Position numbers and translations under genes: made by a program
In this document: one piece after another, positions 1 to 6,397 of the stretch
Numbering within the stretch: the first letter of the stretch is position 1
How the letters are laid out: every line of letters begins with the position of its first letter
Notes under the pieces: model-generated
Seen by the model: only the letters and a program-made list of their open reading frames with translations
Databases searched by the model: none
Told to the model about the DNA's origin: nothing
Assembly (NCBI GenBank): GCA_024640745.1
Contig: JAHEEL010000043.1
Coordinates: forward strand, 1-13,737
Length of the DNA: 13,737 bases
Origin: Actinomycetes bacterium
GTDB lineage: Bacteria; Actinomycetota; Acidimicrobiia; Spongiisociales; UBA5794
Direction of reading: 5' to 3'

Positions 1-836
1 TCGGGCCGAGTGCGGTGGCATTCGTGATCGGTCTCGGTGTGCTGATACGTGCAAAGCGAAGCCGTCCCCTCGCCGTATTCGGTGCTGCGGCGGTGCTCGC
101 GTTCACGGTGATTGTGCCGGTGCGCCCACCGGAGGTGCCGATCGCCGTCTTCCTCGACGTCGGACAGGGCGATGCCACGCTCCTCATCGATCCGGGCGGC
201 GCGGTCGCACTCATCGATGGCGGCGCCGACCCGATCGTGTTGGCAGAAGGGTTGCGACGGCACCACATCGGACGAATCGACCTGCTCGTGGCGAGCCACG
301 GTGACGTCGACCACGTCGGCGGATTCGACGGCATCTTCCACGATCACGCAGTGGGTCGTCTTTGGGTCCCCGACCATCCCGACGGTGGCCCGGAACTGGT
401 GCGGGTCGAAGGTGAAGCAACGACCGCCGGTGTGCCGATCGATCATGTGGGTCCGGGCTTTGGCTACGACCTCGGTTTGATCTCGATCGAGGCGCTGGGG
501 CCGCGGCGCCGCTACGCGGCGAGAAATGACGGATCGATCGTGTTGTGGGTCGAGTCCGGTCGCTCGCTCTTGCTTGCGGGGGACATCGGCGAGGTCGCAC
601 AGGGGGAGCTTCCGGCACTGGAGCCCGATGTCCTGCTGGTCCCCCATCATGGATCAGGCTCGACCGACCGCCGGTGGCTCGCAGCGACGGTGCGGTCGAT
701 CGCGGTCATCAGCGTCGGGCCGAACACGTACGGCCACCCGGCGCCGGAGATCGTGGCAACACTGGCCGACACCGGGACCGACGTTGCTACGACTATGGAG
801 GAGGGAGACGTCTCGGTAGATCTCGGTCCACCCTGA
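1..836 (+). CDS. comEC: ComEC competence protein, C-terminal part (5' end outside window)
   Basis: ComEC forms the inner-membrane channel for single-stranded DNA during natural transformation, and its C-terminal metallo-beta-lactamase-like domain is thought to degrade the non-transported strand. The frame is open to the left edge, so only about 277 residues are visible. Bases 15-120 encode what look like the last one or two membrane segments (hydrophobic stretches around AFVIGLGVLI and AVLAFTVIV). The soluble domain then starts with the family motif DVGQGDA. The metal motif SHGDVDHVGG lies at 294-323, a conserved LLLAGD aspartate at 582-584, and the HHGS histidines at 645-656; a late GHP follows near the end. 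The catalytic half therefore looks intact. It ends at TGA 834-836. A 6-bp inverted repeat (827-832/844-849) overlaps the stop. Next to comEC in many actinobacteria come holA and rpsT, but here about 10.6 kb intervenes. Confidence 0.93.
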   Translation, partial: GPSAVAFVIGLGVLIRAKRSRPLAVFGAAAVLAFTVIVPVRPPEVPIAVFLDVGQGDATLLIDPGGAVALIDGGADPIVLAEGLRRHHIGRIDLLVASHGDVDHVGGFDGIFHDHAVGRLWVPDHPDGGPELVRVEGEATTAGVPIDHVGPGFGYDLGLISIEALGPRRRYAARNDGSIVLWVESGRSLLLAGDIGEVAQGELPALEPDVLLVPHHGSGSTDRRWLAATVRSIAVISVGPNTYGHPAPEIVATLADTGTDVATTMEEGDVSVDLGPP

Positions 837-895
837 ACGGGATGGTGGAGGGCGAGGGTGTGGGGTTTGGTGGAATCTGGGCGGCCGTGGCTGCG

Positions 896-901
896 TATGG
901 T
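896..901 (+). promoter_or_regulatory. Candidate -10 box upstream of the Gfo/Idh oxidoreductase gene
   Basis: TATGGT fits the actinobacterial TANNNT -10 pattern and lies 24 bases before the ATG at 925, inside the short gap after comEC. No -35 element is visible at normal spacing (the nearest TTGGTG is 23 bases away), so this is only a candidate. Confidence 0.3.
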
Positions 902-924
902 GGTACCCGGAAAAGGAGCGAGAC

Positions 925-1917
925 ATGACCAAAGTTCGATGGGGTGTGCTGAGCACAGCGAGCATCGGGATGGAGAAAGTCACGCCGGCGATCCAGCAGG
1001 CGGACAACTGCGACGTCGTCGCCATCGCGTCCAGAGACCAGGATCGCTCGGACACCGCCGCGGCCCGCCTCGGGATCCCAAACGCGTATGGATCGTATGA
1101 AGCTCTGCTGGAGGACGACGAGATCGATGCGGTCTACATCCCGCTCCCGAACGACCTCCACGCCGAATGGGCGATGCGGGCCGCTGCCTCAGGCAAGCAC
1201 GTTCTGTGCGAGAAGCCCCTCGCTATGAACGCCGTCCAGGCCGCCGAGATGGTCGAGGCGTGCGCCGCAGCCGGCGTCAAGCTGGCCGAAGCCTTCATGT
1301 ACCGGCACCACCCGACGTGGGTCGAGGCCATGCGACTGGTCGAGCGGGGGGTCATCGGGGAGCTTCAGAGTGTGCAAAGCTGGTTCAGCTACTTCAACGA
1401 CGACCCAACGAACATTCGCAACCGCGTGGAGAACGGTGGCGGCGCACTCATGGACATCGGTTGCTACAACATCAATCTGTCCCGCATGCTCTTCGACGCG
1501 GAGCCGGTGCGTGTAGAGGCGGTCGTCCGCCGCGATCCGGACATGAGCATCGACACCGTGACCTCAGCCATCCTCGAGTTCCCGGGTGGCGGCCAATCGA
1601 CATTCACCTGCTCGACGAGAGCCGAGGACTATCAGCGAGTGCACATCGTGGGAACGACGGGCCGGATCGATATTGAGATCCCGTTCAACATACCGCCGGA
1701 TCGCGAGACCACCATCTTCGTCATCTCGGGCGGCGAACCGCCGGTGGCACCCGCCACCGAGGCGCTCACCTTTGCCCCGGCGAATCAGTACACGATCCAG
1801 GCAAGCCTGTTCGCTCGAGCGGTCCTCGATGACACGCCGGTCGCCGTGCCCCCGGCGGATGCGATTGCAAACATGACGGTCATCGATGAGATCCTCTCGA
1901 CGCCGTCCCAAACCTGA
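925..1917 (+). CDS. Gfo/Idh/MocA family NAD(P)-dependent sugar oxidoreductase
   Basis: This 330-residue protein belongs to the Gfo/Idh/MocA family, whose members oxidise or reduce sugars and related polyols with a nucleotide cofactor. The N-terminal Rossmann fold begins WGVLSTASIG (residues 6-15), a variant of the usual glycine-rich loop also found in D-xylose dehydrogenase (NADP+) and dihydrodiol-dehydrogenase-like members. The signature E96-K97-P98 supplies the catalytic lysine. YRHHP (126-130) and GGGALMDIGCYNIN (171-184) mark the substrate domain, with D177 and Y181 at the expected active-site positions. There is no signal peptide, so it should be cytoplasmic. The ATG is set by AGGAG (914-918), six bases upstream. 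It lies 75 bases before a short-chain dehydrogenase on the same strand and converges with a xylose-type ABC transporter. A role in aldose oxidation (for example xylose to xylonolactone) is therefore plausible, but the substrate cannot be read from the sequence. Confidence 0.9.
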   Translation: MTKVRWGVLSTASIGMEKVTPAIQQADNCDVVAIASRDQDRSDTAAARLGIPNAYGSYEALLEDDEIDAVYIPLPNDLHAEWAMRAAASGKHVLCEKPLAMNAVQAAEMVEACAAAGVKLAEAFMYRHHPTWVEAMRLVERGVIGELQSVQSWFSYFNDDPTNIRNRVENGGGALMDIGCYNINLSRMLFDAEPVRVEAVVRRDPDMSIDTVTSAILEFPGGGQSTFTCSTRAEDYQRVHIVGTTGRIDIEIPFNIPPDRETTIFVISGGEPPVAPATEALTFAPANQYTIQASLFARAVLDDTPVAVPPADAIANMTVIDEILSTPSQT

Positions 1918-1939
1918 ATCAGGCTGCCGTCGACGCCGG

Positions 1940-1945
1940 TAGGCT
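1940..1945 (+). promoter_or_regulatory. Candidate -10 box upstream of the short-chain dehydrogenase gene
   Basis: TAGGCT fits TANNNT and lies 48 bases before the GTG at 1993, so the SDR gene could have its own promoter. It is followed by a GC-only hairpin (GCGGGC 1953-1958 / GCCCGC 1965-1970, 6-base loop). No -35 box is convincing. Confidence 0.25.
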
Positions 1946-1992
1946 CGGCGGAGCGGGCCGGCGAGCCCGCCCATCGACGAAGGAGCAGCACC

Positions 1993-2712
1993 GTGCGAGA
2001 CATCAATGGCTTGACCGTCGCCATCACCGGCGCGAGCGCAGGAATCGGGGCGGCAACGGCGCGGGCCGTCATCGCCGAGGGCGCCTCCGCAGTGCTTGGT
2101 GCCCGGCGGGTCGACCGCCTCGAGGAACTGGCCGCCGAACTCGGCCCGAACGTCGCCGTTGTGGAGATGGACGTGCGCGAACCTGCGGATGCCAGGCGAC
2201 TCGTCGACGAGGCCTACTCCCGCTTTGGCCGTCTCGATGCCCTCGTCGCCAACGCCGGCATCGGCGCCTACGGCGGGATCATGGATCTCACCGACGAGAA
2301 GCTGAAGACCATGATGGACACGAACGTGGCGGGCACCGTCTGGCCGATCCGGGCGGCCGTTCCCGGCTTCGTCGAGCAGGGCGCCGGCGACATCGTGATC
2401 GTTGCCTCCGTTGCCGGCATTCGTGGAAACGGAGACGAGGCGGTCTACGCAGCGACGAAGTTCGCCCAGGTCGGCCTTGCGGGCGGGCTCGACCGCGAGC
2501 TTCGAGAGTCCGGGGTGCGGGTGAGCACGATCTGTCCCGGGGGAACGGCGACCGAGTTCGCCATGGGCGCGGGGCGCACCCCCGACATGCCGGGTCTCGC
2601 CGACATGATGAGCGCAGAGAACGTCGCAGAGGCGGTTGTCACCGTCCTCAAGCAGCCGACGTCGATGCGGACGCTCATCTGGTCGATGCGCAGCATCCAG
2701 GAAGACGACTAG
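1993..2712 (+). CDS. Short-chain dehydrogenase/reductase (classical SDR)
   Basis: This 239-residue classical SDR is an NAD(P)-dependent oxidoreductase of the Rossmann fold, of typical family length. Visible motifs in order are the cofactor loop TGASAGIG (12-19), the NAG motif (87-89), N111, S139, and the catalytic Y152-x3-K156. The post-catalytic PGGTATEF (182-189) is also present, so all members of the N-S-Y-K tetrad are there. R38/R39 after the second beta strand, in place of an acidic residue, suggests a preference for NADPH, though this is inference. The GTG start is fixed by AAGGAG (1980-1985), seven bases upstream. It follows the Gfo/Idh gene on the same strand and ends convergently with the transporter ATPase gene. 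The substrate is unknown. An alcohol or sugar dehydrogenase role fits the context. Confidence 0.9.
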   Translation: MRDINGLTVAITGASAGIGAATARAVIAEGASAVLGARRVDRLEELAAELGPNVAVVEMDVREPADARRLVDEAYSRFGRLDALVANAGIGAYGGIMDLTDEKLKTMMDTNVAGTVWPIRAAVPGFVEQGAGDIVIVASVAGIRGNGDEAVYAATKFAQVGLAGGLDRELRESGVRVSTICPGGTATEFAMGAGRTPDMPGLADMMSAENVAEAVVTVLKQPTSMRTLIWSMRSIQEDD

Positions 2713-2755
2713 GGCTTCGCACCGCACGCCGACGCGCCCGGCGGCGGAAGTTCGA

Positions 2756-2768
2756 CCGGACGGTCCGG
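2756..2768. terminator. Short palindrome between convergent genes, possible two-way terminator
   Basis: CCGGAC-G-GTCCGG is a perfect inverted repeat and can form a 5-bp stem with a 3-base loop. It lies in the 59-base space between the convergent SDR and ATPase stop codons. It has no T tract on either strand, so factor-independent termination is weakly supported. Confidence 0.3.
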
Positions 2769-2771
2769 GGA

Positions 2772-3572
2772 TCAGCCGTGGAGTTGCTCGCGTTCGGTCT
2801 GCGTCACCTCGTCGGGGAGCTTCCCGATGATGATCATGCCGAGCACGTCGTCCATCGTCACATCGTCCTTGTTGACGGTGCCGACGAGCCTTCCCTGGAG
2901 CACAACGCTGATGCGGTCGGCGAGATCGAACACGTCGTGGATGTCGTGGCTGATCAAGAAGATGCCAATGCCCTCGGCCTTCAACTGCTTGATCAACTCG
3001 CCGACTTGGGCGGTCTCGGCGGGGCCGAGAGCTGCCGTCGGCTCGTCCATGATGATGATGCGGGCGTTGTAGTAGACGGACTTCGCGATAGCAACCGACT
3101 GGCGCTGGCCTCCGGAGAGCGACTTGACTGGCACCTTGAGGTTCGTGAATTTGGGATTCAAACGCGCCATCACCTTGCGGGTCTCTGACTCCATGGCCGA
3201 GTCGTCGAGGGTCCCCCATCGAGTGCGCAACTCGCGCCCGAGGAACATGTTTCCGGGCGCGTCGATATTCTCGGCCAGAGCGAGCGTCTGGTAGATCGTC
3301 TCGATGCCCAGCGCCTTGGCGTCGCGTGGGTTGTCGATCGTCACGTCCTCGCCGTCGATGCGGATCTGACCCGAATCGGCCTTGTGGGCTCCCGAGAGCG
3401 TCTTGATGAGCGTCGTCTTGCCGGCACCGTTGCCGCCGACGAGCGCGACGACTTCCCCCGGATACAGGTCGACCGAGACGCCGTCGACTGCGTGGACACC
3501 GCCGAAGGCGACGCGGATGTCCTTCAGCTCGACGAGTGGCGTTTCCTGCTTCGTTTCTTGGGTCGTGGTCAT
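2772..3572 (-). CDS. Sugar ABC transporter ATP-binding protein, single domain (FrcA-like)
   Basis: This is the cytoplasmic ATPase that powers the sugar importer encoded with it. Its 266 residues hold one complete ABC domain: Walker A GGNGAGKT (46-53), Q-loop Q95, signature LSGGQ (152-156), Walker B IIIMDE (172-177) and switch H209. Most carbohydrate-uptake family 2 transporters use a fused double ATPase of about 500 residues (XylG, RbsA, AraG). The single-domain form resembles FrcA of the rhizobial fructose system and should act as a homodimer. The start ATG at 3572 opens MTTTQETKQE, just before the conserved LVELKDI strand; longer in-frame starts would overlap the permease. The permease stop is only seven bases upstream and no strong ribosome site is near, so translation is probably coupled. 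It is the last gene of the minus-strand operon. Confidence 0.9.
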   Translation of the reverse strand: MTTTQETKQETPLVELKDIRVAFGGVHAVDGVSVDLYPGEVVALVGGNGAGKTTLIKTLSGAHKADSGQIRIDGEDVTIDNPRDAKALGIETIYQTLALAENIDAPGNMFLGRELRTRWGTLDDSAMESETRKVMARLNPKFTNLKVPVKSLSGGQRQSVAIAKSVYYNARIIIMDEPTAALGPAETAQVGELIKQLKAEGIGIFLISHDIHDVFDLADRISVVLQGRLVGTVNKDDVTMDDVLGMIIIGKLPDEVTQTEREQLHG

Positions 3573-3579
3573 GGTGGCG

Positions 3580-4914
3580 CTACACCGCCTTCCGCTGGTA
3601 GAAGCTGTCGAGGGCCACTGCGACGACAAGAACGATGCCGACGACGATGTCCTGAAGCGGCGCGTCCACGCCCATGAGGACCATCCCGGAGACCAGCGAC
3701 TGCATGACGAGCGCGCCGAGGATGGCACCCGGAATCGTGCCGACACCGCCCGAAAGCGACGTGCCGCCGATGACCGCCGCAGCGATCACGTAGAGTTCGA
3801 GCAACTGCCCCATTCCGCTGGTCGCAGCGTTGAGTCGTGCAATCTGGACGGCGGCTGCGATCGCGACGAGTACCCCCAACAACATGAACGTCTTGACGAT
3901 CGTCCACCGCGTCTTCACGCCGGCCAATTCGGCGGCTTCGGGATTGCCGCCGATGGCGTAGACGTACCGGCCATAGCGTGTCCGCGTTGCGATGAACTGC
4001 ATGGCGATCGCCACGATGACGGCGACCAGCACCGGCGTTGCGAGACCCTGTGGGATCATGAGGCCGCCCTCGGGCCAGGCGATGCCGTTTTCCTCTGCGT
4101 ACTTCCTTGCGAGAAGCTCCGGCATGGGATAGCTGTTGATGACCGCCACGGCTCCCAGCACGACGCCGCAGGCGACGACGCCGAGGCCGATCTCTGCCCA
4201 CATCGGGCGCGGCGTGAACCCGAACTTGATGCGCTGGCGCCGCCGCGAAACCAAGAGCGCGACGATGCCGACACACGCGGCGATGCCGAGGATCCACGTC
4301 CACGTGCCCCCGATGGTGCCGCGGGCTCCACCTCCGAACACTTGGAACGTGCGGTCCATCGGGGCGATGGTGCGCCCGCTCGCCATCCACCACGCAAGGC
4401 CGCGCCAAACGAGCAGGCCGCCGAGAGTGACGATGAAAGAAGGTACGCCAACGTAGGCGACGATCGCGCCTTGGAGTCCCCCTATCGCTGCGCCCATTGC
4501 GATCCCAGCGGCGAGGGTGATGATCCATATGGCCGGAGAGCCGATCCCGAAGATGTCGGGGAGGATCTCGGCCTGGAGCAGTGCCATCGCCATGCCGACG
4601 GCTGCGAGCATGGAGCCGACCGAGAGATCGATATTGCGGCTGACGATGATCAACACCATGCCGGTCGCCATGATCGCCACCACGGACGTCTGCACGGTCA
4701 GGTTCCAGAGATTGCGCGCCGTCAGGAACGTGCCGCCGGACATGATGTTGAACCCGATCCAGATGACGATCAGCGCGACGATCATTCCGAGGAGGCGCGT
4801 GTCGATCTCGGCGGTCCTGAAGAGCGATCCGATGCCGCGCGAGTCACGACCGGCGGAGGGCGCCGCAGACGAAATGGCCGTGTCGTCGGCGTGGGTGTCA
4901 GGCACGTCTGTCAA
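3580..4914 (-). CDS. xylH: Sugar ABC transporter permease (XylH-like)
   Basis: This is the integral membrane channel of the CUT2 sugar importer (BPD_transp_2 family). Many hydrophobic segments run along the 444 residues. Conserved blocks are VVAIMATGMVLIIVSRNIDLSVGS near the first quarter, GRYVYAIGGNPEAAELAGV, and GGTSLSGGVGTIPGAILGAL near the C terminus; the last two include the usual ATPase-coupling region. It is longer than E. coli XylH (about 393 residues), with a hydrophilic N-terminal tail and an extra loop containing NSYPMPELLARKY. The start is uncertain. I chose TTG at 4914 (TDVPDTHADD...), with AAGG about 11 bases upstream; GTG at 4905 is the alternative. Either start lies directly after an inverted repeat. 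It sits 111 bases downstream of the binding-protein gene and seven bases upstream of the ATPase gene. Confidence 0.88.
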   Translation of the reverse strand: MTDVPDTHADDTAISSAAPSAGRDSRGIGSLFRTAEIDTRLLGMIVALIVIWIGFNIMSGGTFLTARNLWNLTVQTSVVAIMATGMVLIIVSRNIDLSVGSMLAAVGMAMALLQAEILPDIFGIGSPAIWIITLAAGIAMGAAIGGLQGAIVAYVGVPSFIVTLGGLLVWRGLAWWMASGRTIAPMDRTFQVFGGGARGTIGGTWTWILGIAACVGIVALLVSRRRQRIKFGFTPRPMWAEIGLGVVACGVVLGAVAVINSYPMPELLARKYAEENGIAWPEGGLMIPQGLATPVLVAVIVAIAMQFIATRTRYGRYVYAIGGNPEAAELAGVKTRWTIVKTFMLLGVLVAIAAAVQIARLNAATSGMGQLLELYVIAAAVIGGTSLSGGVGTIPGAILGALVMQSLVSGMVLMGVDAPLQDIVVGIVLVVAVALDSFYQRKAV

Positions 4915-4915
4915 A

Positions 4916-4958
4916 GCGCACCGTACCTTAGACGTTGTGCGCCAACCGTGGGGCGCAC
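4916..4958 (-). promoter_or_regulatory. Three interleaved GCGCAC/GTGCGC repeats before the permease start
   Basis: The motif occurs at 4916-4921 (GCGCAC), 4937-4943 (GTGCGCC) and 4952-4958 (GGCGCAC). The middle copy can pair with the right copy (7-bp stem, 8-base loop) or the left copy (6-bp stem, 15-base loop), but not both. The loop of the second fold holds TAAGGT (minus strand 4930-4925), which could be the permease ribosome site or a -10 box. The arrangement could be a folding switch in the mRNA or a multi-site operator. The repeats themselves are seen directly; the function is inferred. Confidence 0.5.
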
Positions 4959-4962
4959 GCAA

Positions 4963-4992
4963 GAGCCGCGCCCACCGGAGTGGACGCGGCTC
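4963..4992 (-). terminator. Strong intercistronic hairpin between binding protein and permease genes
   Basis: GAGCCGCG (4963-4970) and CGCGGCTC (4985-4992) form a perfect 8-bp stem. After one mismatch, CCAC (4972-4975) and GTGG (4980-4983) extend it by four pairs around a CGGA loop. It begins 33 bases after the binding-protein stop codon on the minus strand. The sequence after it (TTGCGTG) has little T tract. It is more likely to be a partial terminator or an RNA 3'-end stabiliser that keeps binding-protein mRNA above permease mRNA than a full stop. Confidence 0.6.
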
Positions 4993-5025
4993 CCGTTAAT
5001 CGGTCTTTCGGTCAGTCGTTGTTGT

Positions 5026-6141
5026 CTACGGGCAGACCGCCACCGTCCCGGCCTCGACGTCCTTGCAGAGGTCGTCGACGCTGATCCAGCCGGCGTCGAC
5101 AACCACGTTGAGGTTGTCCTGCTTGATCGGAATCGGCGTCAGGAGAATCGAGAACATCTCGTTTCCTTCGGGGGTGGTGAACATGACCATCCCGGGGATA
5201 TCCGCCATTGCCGTGCCTTGGGCGAGCAGGACCGCCGCCACACCGGCGGCCTTGCCGAGCTCACGCGCATCCTTCCAGACCGACACGGTCTGCGTGCCGA
5301 GTGCCACCCGGTTCAGTGCGGCGCCATCGCCGTCCTGCCCGGAGACCGGCACCACACCGTCGAGACCCTGCGCTGCGAGAGCAGCAACCACGCCGCCGGC
5401 TGTACCGTCGTTAGAGGCGACAACCGCCTGGACATCGTTGTTGTTCTCCGTCAGGAACTGCTCCATGTTGGTCTGTGCGACCTCAGGGGCCCAGTTGTCC
5501 GTGTAGGACTCGCCGACGATGACGACGTCACCGGCATCGATGGCATCCTGCAGGACCTCCTGCTGACCACCGCGCAGGAAGTCTGCGTTGGCGTCGGCAG
5601 CGTTGCCCTTGATCATGACGTAGTTGCCCTGCGGGACGGCCTCGAGGATCGCCCGGGCCTGCATCCGTCCCACCTCGACGTTGTCGAAGGTGATGTAGAA
5701 GGCACCCGGATCCTCAATCAGGCGGTCATATGCGATGACCGGAATGCCCTGATCGAGCGCGCTCTGCACGGCCGGCTTGATCGCCGTGCCGTCCTGAGCG
5801 AGGATGATCAAAGCATCGGCACCCTGCGAGATCAGGTTCTCGACATCGGTGAGCTGCTGCTCGACGGATGAGCCGGCATCTGACGAGATATACGTCGCGC
5901 CGCCGGCTTCGAGGGCAGCCTTGATGTCCGGCTCATCCCACTTCGCCCAACGCTCTTCGTTGTAGTTGTTCCACGAGACACCGACGATGATTTCGTCGTC
6001 GCCGCCTGCGGCAGCCGTCGTGGTCGTCTCATCGCCGCCTGCGGCGGCCGTGGTCGTCGTGTCGTCGGAATCGCTGCTACACGCAGCAACGATCATCGCA
6101 AACACGGCGAGCAGGATGAGAAGCTTGACGCTTCGTTTCAT
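5026..6141 (-). CDS. xylF: Sugar ABC transporter substrate-binding lipoprotein (XylF-like)
   Basis: This is the extracellular sugar receptor of the importer, 371 residues. The N terminus MKRSVKLLIL...IVAAC is a lipoprotein signal with the lipid-anchored C21 in its lipobox. It is followed by a Ser/Asp/Thr/Ala/Gly linker containing two copies of an 11-residue repeat (28-38, 39-49), encoded by a 33-base tandem duplication. From residue 50 the Peripla_BP_4 domain resembles E. coli XylF in several blocks: ERW, AYDR, FYITFDN, VPQGNY, VVASNDGTAGG, SGQDGD, GTQT, and LLTPI near the end. Xylose or a close pentose/hexose is therefore the best guess for the ligand. The ATG at 6141 is chosen for the signal peptide and GGAGGA (6145-6150), three bases away; the frame stays open far upstream but reads as non-protein there. 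It is first in the transporter operon. Confidence 0.93.
   Translation of the reverse strand: MKRSVKLLILLAVFAMIVAACSSDSDDTTTTAAAGGDETTTTAAAGGDDEIIVGVSWNNYNEERWAKWDEPDIKAALEAGGATYISSDAGSSVEQQLTDVENLISQGADALIILAQDGTAIKPAVQSALDQGIPVIAYDRLIEDPGAFYITFDNVEVGRMQARAILEAVPQGNYVMIKGNAADANADFLRGGQQEVLQDAIDAGDVVIVGESYTDNWAPEVAQTNMEQFLTENNNDVQAVVASNDGTAGGVVAALAAQGLDGVVPVSGQDGDGAALNRVALGTQTVSVWKDARELGKAAGVAAVLLAQGTAMADIPGMVMFTTPEGNEMFSILLTPIPIKQDNLNVVVDAGWISVDDLCKDVEAGTVAVCP
5999..6061 (-). repeat. 33-base tandem duplication in the lipoprotein linker
   Basis: Two adjacent near-identical units start at 5999 and 6032 (plus-strand TCGCCGCCTGCGGC...). They encode two TTTTAAAGGD-(E/D) units directly after the lipidated cysteine. 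Thr/Ala/Gly linkers of this type are usual in actinobacterial lipoproteins. The repeat is in frame and probably only sets tether length. Confidence 0.8.
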
Positions 6142-6163
6142 TGGTCCTCCATGTGTACTGGCT

Positions 6164-6185
6164 TGCGGCCGCGTGCGCGGCCGCA
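6164..6185. promoter_or_regulatory. 22-bp near-perfect palindrome, probable operator in transporter leader
   Basis: TGCGGCCGCG (6164-6173), two bases, then CGCGGCCGCA (6176-6185) form a perfect 10-bp inverted repeat. It lies between the candidate -10 box (6194-6199) and the ribosome site (6145-6150) of the transporter operon, starting about where transcription would begin. The position and the TG...CA ends suit a dimeric repressor such as a LacI-type sugar regulator. A hairpin in the 5' leader RNA is the alternative. No regulator gene is present in the window. Confidence 0.6.
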
Positions 6186-6193
6186 CTCCACGA

Positions 6194-6199
6194 ACTATA
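6194..6199 (-). promoter_or_regulatory. Candidate -10 box of the transporter operon
   Basis: On the minus strand this reads TATAGT, close to the TATAAT consensus and rare in such GC-rich DNA. It would start a leader of about 45 bases before the lipoprotein ATG at 6141. No good -35 hexamer is seen; the -35 zone instead holds the 12-bp palindrome CTCGCCGGCGAG (6222-6233), which hints at activator or repressor control. Confidence 0.5.
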
Positions 6200-6229
6200 C
6201 CCCGTCGGCTGACAGCAAGCGCTCGCCGG

Positions 6230-6257
6230 CGAGAGCAATCGATCCGCCACGAGAGCA
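6230..6257. repeat. Direct repeat CGAGAGCA, 20-base spacing, in the divergent intergenic region
   Basis: CGAGAGCA occurs at 6230-6237 and again at 6250-6257. The spacing of 20 bases is about two helical turns. It overlaps the end of the palindrome CTCGCCGGCGAG (6222-6233), in the region shared by the divergent transporter and haloperoxidase genes. It is a possible regulator-binding pair, but eight bases is short enough to arise by chance. Confidence 0.3.
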
Positions 6258-6290
6258 CGCCTCTTCGGTCGCGTGAACGGGCGTGGGGGC

Positions 6291-6296
6291 TAGCCT
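6291..6296 (+). promoter_or_regulatory. Candidate -10 box of the haloperoxidase gene cluster
   Basis: TAGCCT fits TANNNT and would give a leader of about 95 bases before ATG 6398. The leader contains the palindrome GACCGCGGTC (6339-6348). There is no clear -35. The same TAG(G/C)CT form occurs before the SDR gene. Confidence 0.25.
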
Positions 6297-6397
6297 TGGG
6301 CGTGTGCGCGATCCCGCGCTGCGTCACCGACCGCCGGGGACCGCGGTCACCTCCACCCGCGACCGAGTCGGGTTGGAGACACGGGAAGGAACAGCCC

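Noticed and set aside
827..849. Inverted repeat TCCACC/GGTGGA over the comEC stop codon as a terminator
   Set aside because: The stem is only six pairs with an 11-base loop and no following T tract, so it is too weak to call.
1564..3219. 551-codon minus-strand frame across the Gfo/Idh, SDR and ATPase genes
   Set aside because: It spans opposite-strand and same-strand real genes in another frame, and is rich in Arg/Gly/His runs with no domain.
3382..5871. 829-codon open frame on the plus strand, antisense to the ATPase, permease and binding-protein genes
   Set aside because: It mirrors three well-recognised genes, has low-complexity His/Asp/Arg-rich composition and no family motif. It is a high-GC antisense artefact.
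5966..6397. In-frame upstream extension of the haloperoxidase-type gene
   Set aside because: It overlaps the lipoprotein gene and its promoter region, reads as low-complexity Val/Ser/Arg sequence, and the ATG at 6398 has a good ribosome site followed at once by a signal segment.
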